Below, one piece after another: positions 1 to 7,645 of a stretch of 35,649 bases of DNA. The first letter of the stretch is position 1. The number at the start of each line of letters is the position of its first letter. This stretch comes from an uncultured Actinomyces sp. GTDB lineage: Bacteria > Actinomycetota > Actinomycetes > Actinomycetales > Actinomycetaceae. The DNA lies in contig CABKMZ010000015.1 of assembly GCA_902373545.1 (NCBI GenBank), forward strand, positions 1-35,649, given 5' to 3'. A program made the translations under genes and the position numbers. The notes beneath the pieces were generated by a model that did no database searches, was not told the origin of the DNA, and worked only from the letters and a program-made list of their open reading frames with translations.

Positions 1-293
1 TGCCGCACGGCACCAGCCACCACCTGGGCCTGGACGTGCACGACTGCGCGAAGGCCCGCGCCGAGCTCTACCAGGGCGCGCTGCTCGAGCCGGGCATGGT
101 CTTCACGATCGAGCCCGGCCTGTACTTCCGCGCCGACGACCTGCTGATCCCCGAGGAATACCGGGGCATCGGCGTGCGCATTGAAGACGACGTCGTGGTG
201 AACGCCGACGGCACGGTCACGCGCATCTCCGAGGATATCCCGCGCACGATCGCGGACGTTGAGGAGTGGATCGCGCGCATCCAGGGGCGTTAA
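1..293 (+). CDS. pepP: Xaa-Pro aminopeptidase (M24B), 5' truncated by window edge
   Basis: C-terminal part of a metallo-aminopeptidase that removes N-terminal residues preceding proline in the cytoplasm. The frame is open from base 3 and reads PHGTSHHLGLDVHD, the M24 motif with a metal-binding His. It is followed by the glutamate motifs FTIEPG and GVRIEDD, which supply the last metal ligands of the pita-bread fold. The gene ends with TAA at 291-293. Its start lies outside the window, so about 95 residues are visible. The next gene is convergent, and I see no convincing terminator hairpin in the 33-bp gap. Aminopeptidase P is favoured over methionine aminopeptidase because of the HGTSHHLGLDVHD wording. 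Confidence 0.9.
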   Translation, partial: PHGTSHHLGLDVHDCAKARAELYQGALLEPGMVFTIEPGLYFRADDLLIPEEYRGIGVRIEDDVVVNADGTVTRISEDIPRTIADVEEWIARIQGR

Positions 294-326
294 GCGCCCG
301 CTGAGCGTCTCGTCGCTTGGAGCGCC

Positions 327-1130
327 CTAGCGGTGCTCTCCCGACGCCTCGGTCTGGTCTCCCTCGGGGGACGAGGCCGGGACGTCCTCGTACGTCTCTG
401 GCGTCGGCTCGCTGTGGGCCGCTTGGCTCCCATGGGGGGCTGTCTCCGGCGCGGGCGTCGCCGACGGCTCGGGCGCCGTGACCGGCGAGGCCACCACGGC
501 CTCGTGCGCGGCGGACGCGGCAGAGCCGGCGGGCTGCCCGGCACCGCCGGGGACCTCACCCTCCCTGGTCGCCGCGCCAAAGCGCGGGCGGCCGTCGGGG
601 AAGAAGCCCACGGAGTCCTTGCGGGGGCGCTCAGCCTTCTCCGGGGCGCGCTTGGGGCGCGCTTGGTTGCCGGGCGTGCGCTGAAGGAGCGCGAAGGCCT
701 GATCGATGTCAGCGGAGGCCAGGATCGCGTAACGAAGCGCCACGACCTGCTGGGTGGACACCAGATCCCGGCTGCGCCCGCGCACAATGAAGGCCAGCGC
801 GGACAGCGCCATGCCGACCAGTGCACCGATGAAGATGCCACCCGCCACCCACGCTCCCGTGCCGCCCGCATTCTGCCCAGCCGACATGAACATGCCTGCC
901 AGCGCACCCCACAGGGCACCGCTGGACGCACCCGACATGGAGGCGCGGGCGATCGTCAGACGCCCTTTAACGCGCTCCACCATGTGCAGATCGGTGCCGA
1001 CAATCGTGATGGAGGCGACGTCAAAGCCGTGATCGGACAGGAAATCAACCGCGGCGCGCGCCTGCGCGTAGCTCTGGTACGAACCAACCTCAGTTCCCGT
1101 CGGCATCTGCGGTTCCAACACGATGGCCAT
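327..1130 (-). CDS. General stress protein (YflT/17M-like) with glycine-zipper membrane segments and Pro/Ala-rich tail
   Basis: Predicted 267-residue membrane-associated stress protein of unknown biochemical role. Residues about 10-55 match the general stress protein 17M/YflT fold: SYQSYAQARAAVDFLSDHGF, then ITIVG. Two Gly/Ala-rich hydrophobic segments follow at about 70-125, resembling glycine-zipper helices. The last ~120 residues are low-complexity, rich in Pro, Ala, Glu and Ser, and probably disordered. ATG at 1130 is chosen because GGAGAG sits 3 nt before it; an in-frame TTG at 1148 has no such site. The bases at 370-382 hold a near-copy of the dispersed GACGAGGCCGGGG word, antisense to this gene and read here as Pro-Ala-Ser-Ser. 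The family call rests on the N-terminal third only. Confidence 0.7.
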   Translation of the reverse strand: MAIVLEPQMPTGTEVGSYQSYAQARAAVDFLSDHGFDVASITIVGTDLHMVERVKGRLTIARASMSGASSGALWGALAGMFMSAGQNAGGTGAWVAGGIFIGALVGMALSALAFIVRGRSRDLVSTQQVVALRYAILASADIDQAFALLQRTPGNQARPKRAPEKAERPRKDSVGFFPDGRPRFGAATREGEVPGGAGQPAGSAASAAHEAVVASPVTAPEPSATPAPETAPHGSQAAHSEPTPETYEDVPASSPEGDQTEASGEHR

Positions 1131-1220
1131 AGTCTCTCCAATCCTCAAGCCCCGGTGGCGTGAGACTCATTGTCCCACCGGCACCGGCTCGCCGTCACGA
1201 CGCATCGAACGAGATCAGCC

Positions 1221-1226
1221 TAAAAT
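1221..1226 (+). promoter_or_regulatory. -10 box, leaderless promoter of MgtE_N/CBS gene
   Basis: TAAAAT ends 6 nt before the GTG at 1233, so transcription should begin at or beside the start codon. No Shine-Dalgarno sequence is present. An ATG inside the box opens a three-codon frame (Met-Ile-Glu-stop, 1225-1236) that overlaps the GTG; I treat it as incidental. Confidence 0.5.
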
Positions 1227-1232
1227 GATTGA

Positions 1233-2537
1233 GTGAGCATTGCATCTATTGAGGTCGGCACCAAAGGTCGCCGCGTGTACATCGGAAAGCTTGCTGGCAC
1301 CGGTGTTTTCGACCCTTTGGGCGACCAGGTCGGCAAGATTCACGATGTCGTTGTCATCTTTCGGCTGAAATCCGAAGCCAACGTCATCGGCTTCGTCGTC
1401 GAGGTCGGCCCGCGCAAGCGCGTCTTCCTGCCGCTCACCCGTGTGACCTCCATTGAGGCCGGCTCGGTCATTACGACGGGCCTGCTCAACATCCGTTCGT
1501 TCACGCAGCGCCCCATCGAAACTCTCGTGCTCTCCGAGCTCTTCGACCGCGTCGTGACCATGAACGACGGCTCCGGCCAGGCGCGCATCCTCGACGTGGC
1601 GATGCGCCAGCGCCGCCCCAAGGACTGGGTGATCTCCACCCTGCACGTCCAGCGCGTGCGCACGTCCTCGCTTGGCTTCACGCGCAGCGGCGAGACCCTC
1701 ACGGTGGACGTGAACGAGGTGTCGGGCCTACTCAAGACCGACTCGAACCAGTCGGCAACCGCGCTCCTGCAATACACCGAGGACATGCGCCCCGCCGACC
1801 TGGCGGACTTCATCCACTCCCTGCCCCAGGACCGCAAGATCGCGGTCGCCCAGCAGCTGACCGACGCGCGCCTGGCCGACGTGCTCGAGGAGCTGGGTAA
1901 CGAGGACCGTATCGCCATCGTCTCCGCGCTGGAAGCCGCCCGAGCTGCCGACGTCCTCGACGTCATGCAGCCTGACGACGCCGCCGACCTCGTCGCTGAG
2001 CTGCCCGACGCGCAGGCCCAGTCCCTGCTGGCCCTCATGGAACCCGAAGAGGCCGAGGACGTGCGCCGACTCATGACCTACGAGGAGTCCACCGCCGGCT
2101 CACTGATGACCACCGAGCCCGTCATCTTCGGCCCCAACGCGACCGTCGCGCAAATGCTCGCGGCGGTTCGCCGCGAGGACATCCCGGCCTCAATCGCGAC
2201 CGTCGCCTTCATCGCACGCCCGCCCCAGGAGACCCCGACCGGCCAGTACCTGGGCATGGTCCACATCCAGCGCGCGCTGCGCGAACCCCCGCAGACACTG
2301 CTCGGCACCATCCTGGACCGCGACATCGAGGCCGTGGACCCCAACGCGCACATCGCGACCGTGACACGTCTGCTGGCGACATACAACCTGACGGTCCTGC
2401 CCGTCGTCGACGAGGACGGGCACTTACACGGCGCCGTCTCGGTCGACGACGTCCTCGACGAGCTGTTGCCCGAGGACTGGCGAGACTTCGACGACGACGT
2501 GACCGACCGCATGATGGCAAGGAGCATCGATGGCTGA
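1233..2537 (+). CDS. PRC-barrel / MgtE N-terminal / CBS-pair protein without a transport domain
   Basis: 434-residue cytoplasmic protein. Residues ~10-140 look like a PRC-barrel-type beta region (VYIGKLAGTGVFDPLGDQVG). Residues ~165-270 are the helical MgtE N domain (RPADLADFIHSLPQDRK, DDAADLVAELPDAQAQSLL). Residues ~285-420 form a CBS pair (SLMTTEPVIFGPNATVAQML; VDPNAHIATVTRLL). In MgtE channels these cytosolic domains sense Mg2+, but the transmembrane half is absent here. The protein is therefore probably a sensor or partner, not a channel. The stop overlaps the ATG of the DUF1003 gene, which implies coupling; the two families co-occur in actinobacteria (Rv1232c/Rv1231c, from memory). The GTG start fits a leaderless promoter. 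Confidence 0.85.
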   Translation: MSIASIEVGTKGRRVYIGKLAGTGVFDPLGDQVGKIHDVVVIFRLKSEANVIGFVVEVGPRKRVFLPLTRVTSIEAGSVITTGLLNIRSFTQRPIETLVLSELFDRVVTMNDGSGQARILDVAMRQRRPKDWVISTLHVQRVRTSSLGFTRSGETLTVDVNEVSGLLKTDSNQSATALLQYTEDMRPADLADFIHSLPQDRKIAVAQQLTDARLADVLEELGNEDRIAIVSALEAARAADVLDVMQPDDAADLVAELPDAQAQSLLALMEPEEAEDVRRLMTYEESTAGSLMTTEPVIFGPNATVAQMLAAVRREDIPASIATVAFIARPPQETPTGQYLGMVHIQRALREPPQTLLGTILDRDIEAVDPNAHIATVTRLLATYNLTVLPVVDEDGHLHGAVSVDDVLDELLPEDWRDFDDDVTDRMMARSIDG

Positions 2538-3084
2538 TCGCCTGGATAACCCGATTGACAAGCGTCAGTGGTTCTTCCGCCGCTCGTCAGGCGGCGGCGA
2601 TGGCTTCGGCCGCTTCGCCGAGGCCACCGCCCGTTTCATGGGCTCGCCCCGCTTCGTCCTCTACATGACGATCTTCGTCATCGCGTGGATCGGCGCGAAC
2701 CTGATGCTCGCCGGCATCAGCGAGAAAGCCGCCTGGGACCCCTACCCCTTCATCCTCCTGAACCTCGCGTTCTCAACCCAGGCCTCGTACTCGGCCCCCC
2801 TGATTATGCTCGCGCAGAACCGTCAGGACGCCCGCGACCGCGTCGTGGCCGAGCAGGACCGTCTGCGCGCCGAACGCAACCTGGCCGACACCGAGTACCT
2901 CGCCCGCGAGATCGCCGGCCTGCGCCTGGCCCTCCAAGACGTCGCCACGCGCGACTTCGTGCGCTCCGAACTGCGCGACATGCTCGAAGACCTGCGAGCA
3001 GAGATCGCCGCGGACGCAGCCAAGGCCTCGGGCACGGACGCGGACGCCACCCGGGACACCGAAGGACACTCTCAGGCCGACTAA
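2530..3084 (+). CDS. DUF1003 family membrane protein
   Basis: 184-residue inner-membrane protein. Two hydrophobic helices (about 41-61, FVLYMTIFVIAWIGANLML, and 73-93) are followed by QASYSAPLIMLAQNRQDARD, the DUF1003 signature. A charged, coiled-coil-like cytoplasmic tail rich in Arg, Glu and Ala fills residues 100-175. Its ATG lies 8 nt inside the end of the MgtE_N/CBS gene, indicating translational coupling. I infer that the two proteins work together in divalent-cation or membrane sensing. The biochemical function of DUF1003 is not established to my knowledge. Confidence 0.85.
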   Translation: MADRLDNPIDKRQWFFRRSSGGGDGFGRFAEATARFMGSPRFVLYMTIFVIAWIGANLMLAGISEKAAWDPYPFILLNLAFSTQASYSAPLIMLAQNRQDARDRVVAEQDRLRAERNLADTEYLAREIAGLRLALQDVATRDFVRSELRDMLEDLRAEIAADAAKASGTDADATRDTEGHSQAD

Positions 3085-3114
3085 CGTCCTCTAGAAGATG
3101 GGTGCCCCGGCCAG

Positions 3115-3120
3115 TAGAGT
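3115..3120 (+). promoter_or_regulatory. -10 box, promoter of mrp
   Basis: TAGAGT ends 7 nt before the ATG at 3128. GGAG at 3121-3124 lies in the 7-nt gap. The gene may be transcribed leaderless from here as well as by read-through from the upstream pair. Confidence 0.4.
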
Positions 3121-3127
3121 GGAGTCC

Positions 3128-4258
3128 ATGCCAGTCACGCTTGAATCCGTCATGGACGCTCTCGGCCAGGTCATCGACCCCGAGATCCGTCGCCCCATCA
3201 CCGACCTGAACATGGTGACCCCCGACCTGGTCACCATCGACGGCTCCTCCGTCGCCGTCAAGGTCCTGCTCACCACCGCCGGATGCCCCCTGCGCACCCA
3301 GATCACCAACGACGTGAAGGAACGCGTGGGTGCCCTCGACGGCGTCGAGAATGTCTCCGTCGAGATGGGCGTCATGGACGAGGCCCAGAAGAAGGCGCTG
3401 CGCGAAAAGCTCAACGGCGGACGCCCCGAGCGCGAAATCCCCTTCTCCCGCCCCAACTCCCTGACCCGCGTCATCGCCGTCACCTCCGGTAAGGGCGGCG
3501 TCGGCAAGTCCTCCATGACCGCGAACCTGGCCGCCGCGCTGGCCGCGCAGGGCCTCAAGGTCGGCGTCATGGACGCCGACATCTACGGCTTCTCCATCCC
3601 CCGCATGCTCGGCGTCGACCACGACCCGCAGGTCATCGACGGCATGATGATCCCGCCCGTGGGCGCCGGCGGCGTCAAGGTCATCTCGATCGGCATGTTC
3701 GTGCCCGACGGCCAGGCCGTCATCTGGCGCGGCCCCATGCTCCACCGCGCCCTCCAACAGTTCCTCGCCGACGTGTTCTGGGGCGACCTGGACGTCCTGC
3801 TCATCGACATGCCTCCGGGCACGGGCGACGTCGCGATCTCGATCGCGCAGCTGCTACCCAACTCGGAGATCCTCGTCGTGACGACCCCGCAGGTCGCGGC
3901 CGCCGAGGTCGCTGAGCGCGCCGGTTCCATCGCCGCCCAGACGAACCAGAAGGTCATCGGCGTCGTCGAAAACATGTCCTTCCTGCCTCAGCCCGACGGC
4001 TCTCGCCTGGAGATCTTCGGCGCGGGCGGCGGCGAGTCCGTCTCTGCCCGCCTGACCGCCCAGCTCGGCTACGACGTCCCGCTCCTGGCCCAGGTGCCCC
4101 TCGACATCGCCCTGCGTGAGGGCGGCGACCGCGGCGAGCCCGTGGCCGTGGCCTCCGGCCCCGCCGCCGAGGTCTTGACCTCGCTGGGCGCAACCCTGGC
4201 CTCAACGAACCGCGGCCTGGCGGGGCGCCCCCTCGGGGTCTCCCCCATCCAGCACTGA
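3128..4258 (+). CDS. mrp: Mrp/ApbC-family P-loop ATPase (Fe-S cluster carrier type) with MIP18 domain
   Basis: 376-residue cytoplasmic ATPase, expected to carry or insert iron-sulfur clusters. Residues 1-85 are a MIP18/DUF59 domain (DPEIRRPITDLNMV, LLTTAGCPLRTQI). The deviant Walker A motif SGKGGVGKSS is at 120-129, and DADIYGFSIPRMLG is at 149-162. The C-terminal CxxC that binds the bridging cluster in enterobacterial ApbC is missing: after ENMSFL the sequence reads PQPDGSRLEIFG. From memory, actinobacterial Mrp proteins commonly lack this cysteine pair, so cluster binding here is uncertain. ATG 3128 is preferred over an in-frame ATG at 3098 because the -10 box and GGAG lie directly before it. 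A core GACGAGGCC is embedded at 3377. Confidence 0.92.
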   Translation: MPVTLESVMDALGQVIDPEIRRPITDLNMVTPDLVTIDGSSVAVKVLLTTAGCPLRTQITNDVKERVGALDGVENVSVEMGVMDEAQKKALREKLNGGRPEREIPFSRPNSLTRVIAVTSGKGGVGKSSMTANLAAALAAQGLKVGVMDADIYGFSIPRMLGVDHDPQVIDGMMIPPVGAGGVKVISIGMFVPDGQAVIWRGPMLHRALQQFLADVFWGDLDVLLIDMPPGTGDVAISIAQLLPNSEILVVTTPQVAAAEVAERAGSIAAQTNQKVIGVVENMSFLPQPDGSRLEIFGAGGGESVSARLTAQLGYDVPLLAQVPLDIALREGGDRGEPVAVASGPAAEVLTSLGATLASTNRGLAGRPLGVSPIQH

Positions 4259-4280
4259 CGCCCGCGACAGCGCTCCTCGC

Positions 4281-4310
4281 CATGGCCTCGTCCTCACCGA
4301 CGAGGCCATG
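4281..4310 (+). terminator. mrp terminator built from an inverted pair of the dispersed core
   Basis: CATGGCCTCGTC at 4281-4292 pairs with GACGAGGCCATG at 4299-4310 around a 6-nt loop, giving a perfect 12-bp stem 22 nt after the mrp stop. Both arms contain the 9-base core GACGAGGCC that recurs through the window. There is no strong T-run. Confidence 0.75.
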
Positions 4311-4506
4311 GTTGCGTTGTGGGGACCTCGTTCCTTTTTCGAGGGCTTGCCGGATGCACTTCTCAGCGCTGTCGTCACGTTTTTCGCGGGAGATCGGAGC
4401 GCCAACGCGCCCCTGTCGCCCCTCGCCTGTACCCTGATGCCTGGAGAGGGGCGCACACACGTGGACGCACCTTGCTGTGGCGACCGAGGAAACGTGAGGA
4501 TCACAG

Positions 4507-5136
4507 ATGGCGGATAAGGCCCAGACCTGGGTGTACACCGAAGATTACGTGGCGGAGAGCGACGCTCTGACCGCCGCGCGCGCTGTCGCATCCGAGCTTG
4601 GAGCTTCCCCCGTGTCCTCTGGTACCGGAGCCGCCCTGCGTATGCTCGCCGCTGTCGCGGGCGCGCGAGCCGTCCTCGAGGTGGGCACGGGCGCCGGAGT
4701 GTCCGGCCTGTGGCTCCTTGACGGTATGGCGCCCGACGGCGTCCTGACGACCATCGACGTCGAGTCCGAGCTACTGGGCCACGCACGCCGCAACTTCGCC
4801 GCCGCCGGCCTGTCTTCCCACCGCACGCGCTTGATCGCCGGGCGTGCCCTCGACGTGCTGCCCCGCATGGCCGCGCGCGGCTACGACATGGTTGTCCTCG
4901 ACGGCGACCTGGATGAGACCCCGCAGTACCTGGATCACGCCGTGCGCATCCTGCGCCCCGGCGGCACCATCGCCTTCGTCCATGCCCTGTGGCACGACCA
5001 GGTGGCCGACCCCGCCCGCCGCGACGCCCGCACCGTCGTCGCCCGCGAAGTCGTCAACTACCTGCGTGACTCTGAAGAATTCGTGCCCGCTCTGCTGCCC
5101 GTCGGCGACGGCCTGGCGGTCGCCGTCAAGCGCTGA
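4507..5136 (+). CDS. Class I SAM-dependent O-methyltransferase
   Basis: 209-residue cytoplasmic methyltransferase of the catechol-O-methyltransferase-like family (Rv1220c type). Motif I, VLEVGTGAGVSGLWL, is at about 57-70 and should bind S-adenosylmethionine. The acidic loop TTIDVESE follows at about 81-88. The metal-site region VVLDGDLDETPQYLDHA is at about 129-145, and the RILRPGGTIAFV strand follows. The substrate cannot be read from sequence. The start is supported by GAGGA about 8 nt upstream. In mycobacteria the homologue sits beside sigE; no sigma factor is present here. A bidirectional hairpin terminator follows. Confidence 0.88.
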   Translation: MADKAQTWVYTEDYVAESDALTAARAVASELGASPVSSGTGAALRMLAAVAGARAVLEVGTGAGVSGLWLLDGMAPDGVLTTIDVESELLGHARRNFAAAGLSSHRTRLIAGRALDVLPRMAARGYDMVVLDGDLDETPQYLDHAVRILRPGGTIAFVHALWHDQVADPARRDARTVVAREVVNYLRDSEEFVPALLPVGDGLAVAVKR

Positions 5137-5183
5137 GAGACGCGCTCTATCGCCGCTGGGAGCGGCGCACCAGAGATAACAAA

Positions 5184-5214
5184 GCGGTGGGACAGGCCAG
5201 GCCTGTCCCACCGC
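5184..5214. terminator. Bidirectional terminator between O-methyltransferase and DUF3117 genes
   Basis: GCGGTGGGACAGGC pairs perfectly with GCCTGTCCCACCGC around a 3-nt loop, a 14-bp G/C-rich stem. It lies between two convergent genes and can serve both. Confidence 0.85.
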
Positions 5215-5226
5215 CGTTATGTCGCC

Positions 5227-5391
5227 TTAGATCGCCGACGTCAGAACCTCAGCCAGGTCCTGGGCTTCCTGCGGGCTCATTTCGATAACGAGGCGGCCGC
5301 CCCCTTCGGTGGGGATCCGCACGACAATGCTGCGACCTTCCGCGGTCGCTTCGAGGGGACCATCCCCCGTGCGAGGTTTCATCGCTGCCAT
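5227..5391 (-). CDS. DUF3117 small protein
   Basis: 54-residue protein, hand-translated. It begins MAAMKPRTGDGPLEATAEGR and ends in an acidic helix (MSPQEAQDLAEVLTSAI). This is the almost invariant actinobacterial DUF3117 family (Rv1211 in M. tuberculosis, from memory), whose function is unknown. The middle reads IVVRIPTEGGGRLVIEM, a likely beta-hairpin. AGGAG lies 8 nt before the ATG. The mRNA probably starts near 5440 from a TAAGAT -10 box, so a GC-rich hairpin would lie close to its 5' end. The strong conservation of the family implies a housekeeping role. Confidence 0.9.
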   Translation of the reverse strand: MAAMKPRTGDGPLEATAEGRSIVVRIPTEGGGRLVIEMSPQEAQDLAEVLTSAI

Positions 5392-5416
5392 GTTGAGGAC
5401 TCCTCTCAGAGTAGCA

Positions 5417-5435
5417 CCGCCGCCACCTGCGGCGG
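5417..5435 (-). other. Hairpin in DUF3117 leader / LOG 3' end
   Basis: CCGCCGC pairs with GCGGCGG around a 5-nt loop. It lies 150 nt after the LOG stop and 26 nt before the DUF3117 start. It could end LOG transcription or stabilise the DUF3117 leader. Confidence 0.4.
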
Positions 5436-5446
5436 CACACCCATCA

Positions 5447-5452
5447 ATCTTA
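5447..5452 (-). promoter_or_regulatory. -10 box for DUF3117
   Basis: Read on the - strand this is TAAGAT. No good -35 hexamer stands 16-18 nt further upstream, so the call is tentative. Confidence 0.35.
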
Positions 5453-5582
5453 CCGGAAAACCGCGCACTTTCCTTGACAGGTCGCCCAGCATCACACCCA
5501 CAAAATAGGCCGAGCGATCAATTGAGTCTGACAATCCTGCGATAATTCCTCTTCAGCGCCCCTCACAAAGCCGTGACATCTA

Positions 5583-6308
5583 CTAGGCACCCGTGGCCAG
5601 GCGCACCGCCTCCTCCGGGTCGTCCACGACGTGCAGCAGGTCGACATCTCCGGGCGAGATCATGCCCGCATCGGCCATCGAGGAGCGGATCCAGTCGACC
5701 AGACCCGACCAATAGGCAGTGCCCACGAGCACGAGCGGGAAGGAACGAATCTTGCCGGTCTGAACCAGGGTCGCCGACTCAAAGAGCTCATCCATCGTGC
5801 CAAAACCGCCCGGCATGACGATAAAGCCCTGGGAGTACTTGACGAACATGGTCTTGCGGGCAAAGAAGTAGCGGAAGTTCACGCCGCGGTTTACCCACCG
5901 GTTCATGCTCTGCTCGTGCGGCAGCTCGATGCCCAGGCCCACGGACGTGCCCCCGGACTCCCAGGCGCCGCGGTTCGCGGCTTCCATCATGCCCGGCCCG
6001 CCACCGGTAATAACGGCGTAGCCGCGCTCGACCAGCAGGGACCCGATGCGCCGAGCGCACTCGTAGAGGGGGTCGTCGGGGCGGGTGCGGGCCGAGCCGA
6101 ACACGGAGATGGCGGGGCCAACCTTCGCCAGGGCCTCGAAGCCTTCCACGAACTCGGACTGGATGCGCAGGACGCGCCAGGGGTCAGTGTGCTTCCAGTC
6201 GGCACTCTGCTCCGTCTGAAGGAGGGACGCGTCGGCCGTCAAGCGCGGGATCTGGTCACCGCGCAGGACGAGGGAGCCGCGGCGGTAGGTCTCTTCAGGG
6301 GTACTCAT
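5583..6308 (-). CDS. LOG family protein (TIGR00730), putative nucleoside-5'-monophosphate phosphoribohydrolase
   Basis: 241-residue Rossmann-fold protein. The family signature PGGFGTMDE is at 166-174 and GGGPGMMEAANRG at 102-114; together they form the nucleotide phosphate-binding and catalytic region of LOG (lonely guy) enzymes. Characterised members cleave the base from cytokinin-type or ordinary nucleoside monophosphates; the physiological substrate here is unknown. ATG 6308 is supported by GGAGGAAACGATC just upstream. The gene follows dapE with a 53-bp gap, matching the dapE-LOG neighbourhood I recall in mycobacteria (Rv1202, Rv1205), so co-transcription is likely. Confidence 0.9.
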   Translation of the reverse strand: MSTPEETYRRGSLVLRGDQIPRLTADASLLQTEQSADWKHTDPWRVLRIQSEFVEGFEALAKVGPAISVFGSARTRPDDPLYECARRIGSLLVERGYAVITGGGPGMMEAANRGAWESGGTSVGLGIELPHEQSMNRWVNRGVNFRYFFARKTMFVKYSQGFIVMPGGFGTMDELFESATLVQTGKIRSFPLVLVGTAYWSGLVDWIRSSMADAGMISPGDVDLLHVVDDPEEAVRLATGA

Positions 6309-6361
6309 GATCGTTTCCTCCCGGTCAATGAGGGTGCGCGCCACGCGCGCGTGAGCGCTCG

Positions 6362-7510
6362 CTACTGCGCGAGCAGGAATGCACGCAGGGTGTCGTGCAC
6401 CCTGACAATATCCGATACCGGCGTATGTTCGTCGCGCGTGTGGGCAAGCAGAGGATCCCCGGGGCCAAAGTTCATCGCGGGGACCCCCACCTGCGTAAAC
6501 CGGGCGACGTCGGTCCACCCGACCTTGGCGGACAGGCCCAGCTCAACCCCGGCCTCGTCCGCGACGCGACGGGCAACGGACAAGAAACGCTCAGCGACGG
6601 GAGAATCCGCGCCGGGCCTGGCGCCCTCGCACAGGTCGTCGACGTCGATGGTTGCGCCGGTGCCCTCAAAGAGGCCGCGCACCCACTCCAGGGCGTCGTC
6701 GGCACGCTTGGAGGGCGCGAAGCGGTAGTTGACGGTCATGGAGGCCGCCTCGGGGATCACGTTGTTCGCGATGCCGCCCTCGACGCGCACGACCGAAAGC
6801 GATTCGCGGAACTCGAGGCCGTCGACCACCTCGACGGGGTTTCCGTAGGCGGCGATGCGCTCGATGACGGGGGCCATCGCGTGGATCGCGTTCACGCCCA
6901 TCCAGGCGCGCGCCGAGTGCGAGGCCCGCCCCGGGAAGTGCGCAATGACGCGCAGTGTCCCGTTGCAGCCACCCTCGACCTGCGCGGCCGTCGGCTCACC
7001 CAACAGCGCCAGGTCGCCCGCCAACCAGTCGGGGAAGCGTCGCTGGATGCGGCCCAGGCCGTTCAGATGCGAGGCGACCTCCTCATGGTCGTAGAAAATC
7101 CAGGTGACGTCCGAGGTCAGCACCTGCTGCGCGCCGCCCGCGATCGCAGCTCCGGCCTCGCACGCGAGCGCGAGCGCGGCCGCGCAGCCGCCGAGCATGT
7201 CGACCGAGCCGCGCCCCCACACGACCTCAACGCCGTCGCGGACCTCGGTGCGCCCGGGCACGTTGTCGGCGATCGGCACCGTGTCCAGGTGCCCCGCCAG
7301 AACGACGCGATCGGCCAGGCCGAGCTGGGTCCGCGCGCACACGGCGTCCCCGTCGCGCAGGATCTCCAGGGCGTCCACGGTCCCGAAGCCCGCATCGCGC
7401 AGGGCGGCCTCGACCGCGTCCGCGAGCGGCCCTTCATTGCCCGACTCCGAGGGGATGTCGATCATCTGGCGCGTCAGCGAAAGAGCGTCCGTTGTGTCCG
7501 TCAGCTGCAT
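6362..7510 (-). CDS. dapE: Succinyl-diaminopimelate desuccinylase
   Basis: 382-residue M20 metallohydrolase. It converts N-succinyl-LL-2,6-diaminopimelate to LL-diaminopimelate and succinate in the lysine/peptidoglycan pathway. Visible motifs are LAGHLDTVP (71-79, metal ligand H74 and catalytic D76), GRGSVDMLGG (99-108, bridging D104), FYDHEEV (139-145, general-base and metal Glu 143-144), the dimerisation-domain start GCNGTLRVI, and a C-terminal HTRDEHTP with the last His ligand. This is the actinobacterial DapE subtype. GGAGG stands 4 nt before the ATG. The gene lies head-to-head with an unrecognised + gene across a 135-bp spacer. Confidence 0.93.
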   Translation of the reverse strand: MQLTDTTDALSLTRQMIDIPSESGNEGPLADAVEAALRDAGFGTVDALEILRDGDAVCARTQLGLADRVVLAGHLDTVPIADNVPGRTEVRDGVEVVWGRGSVDMLGGCAAALALACEAGAAIAGGAQQVLTSDVTWIFYDHEEVASHLNGLGRIQRRFPDWLAGDLALLGEPTAAQVEGGCNGTLRVIAHFPGRASHSARAWMGVNAIHAMAPVIERIAAYGNPVEVVDGLEFRESLSVVRVEGGIANNVIPEAASMTVNYRFAPSKRADDALEWVRGLFEGTGATIDVDDLCEGARPGADSPVAERFLSVARRVADEAGVELGLSAKVGWTDVARFTQVGVPAMNFGPGDPLLAHTRDEHTPVSDIVRVHDTLRAFLLAQ

Positions 7511-7633
7511 GTTTCCTCCTTCATCGCTGCCTCCAGGATAGCGGCGCGCTCCCCCACCTGCGTCCCGCGGCTGCCCGAACGCGCGGGGTGGGAGCGCCGC
7601 GCCTCTCCGCTTTCCGCACCCGAGACACGGTGT

Positions 7634-7639
7634 TACTCT
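7634..7639 (+). promoter_or_regulatory. -10 box, leaderless promoter of the 7646 gene
   Basis: TACTCT ends 6 nt before the ATG at 7646. No Shine-Dalgarno sequence is present. Confidence 0.4.
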
Positions 7640-7645
7640 CAACAC

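Noticed and set aside
1225..1236. Regulatory three-codon upstream frame before the MgtE_N gene
   Set aside because: Its ATG lies inside the -10 box, so it would not be on a leaderless message.
6395..7645. Long open frame on the + strand antisense to dapE
   Set aside because: It is a high-GC shadow frame. dapE on the - strand has full family motifs, and the real + gene begins at 7646.
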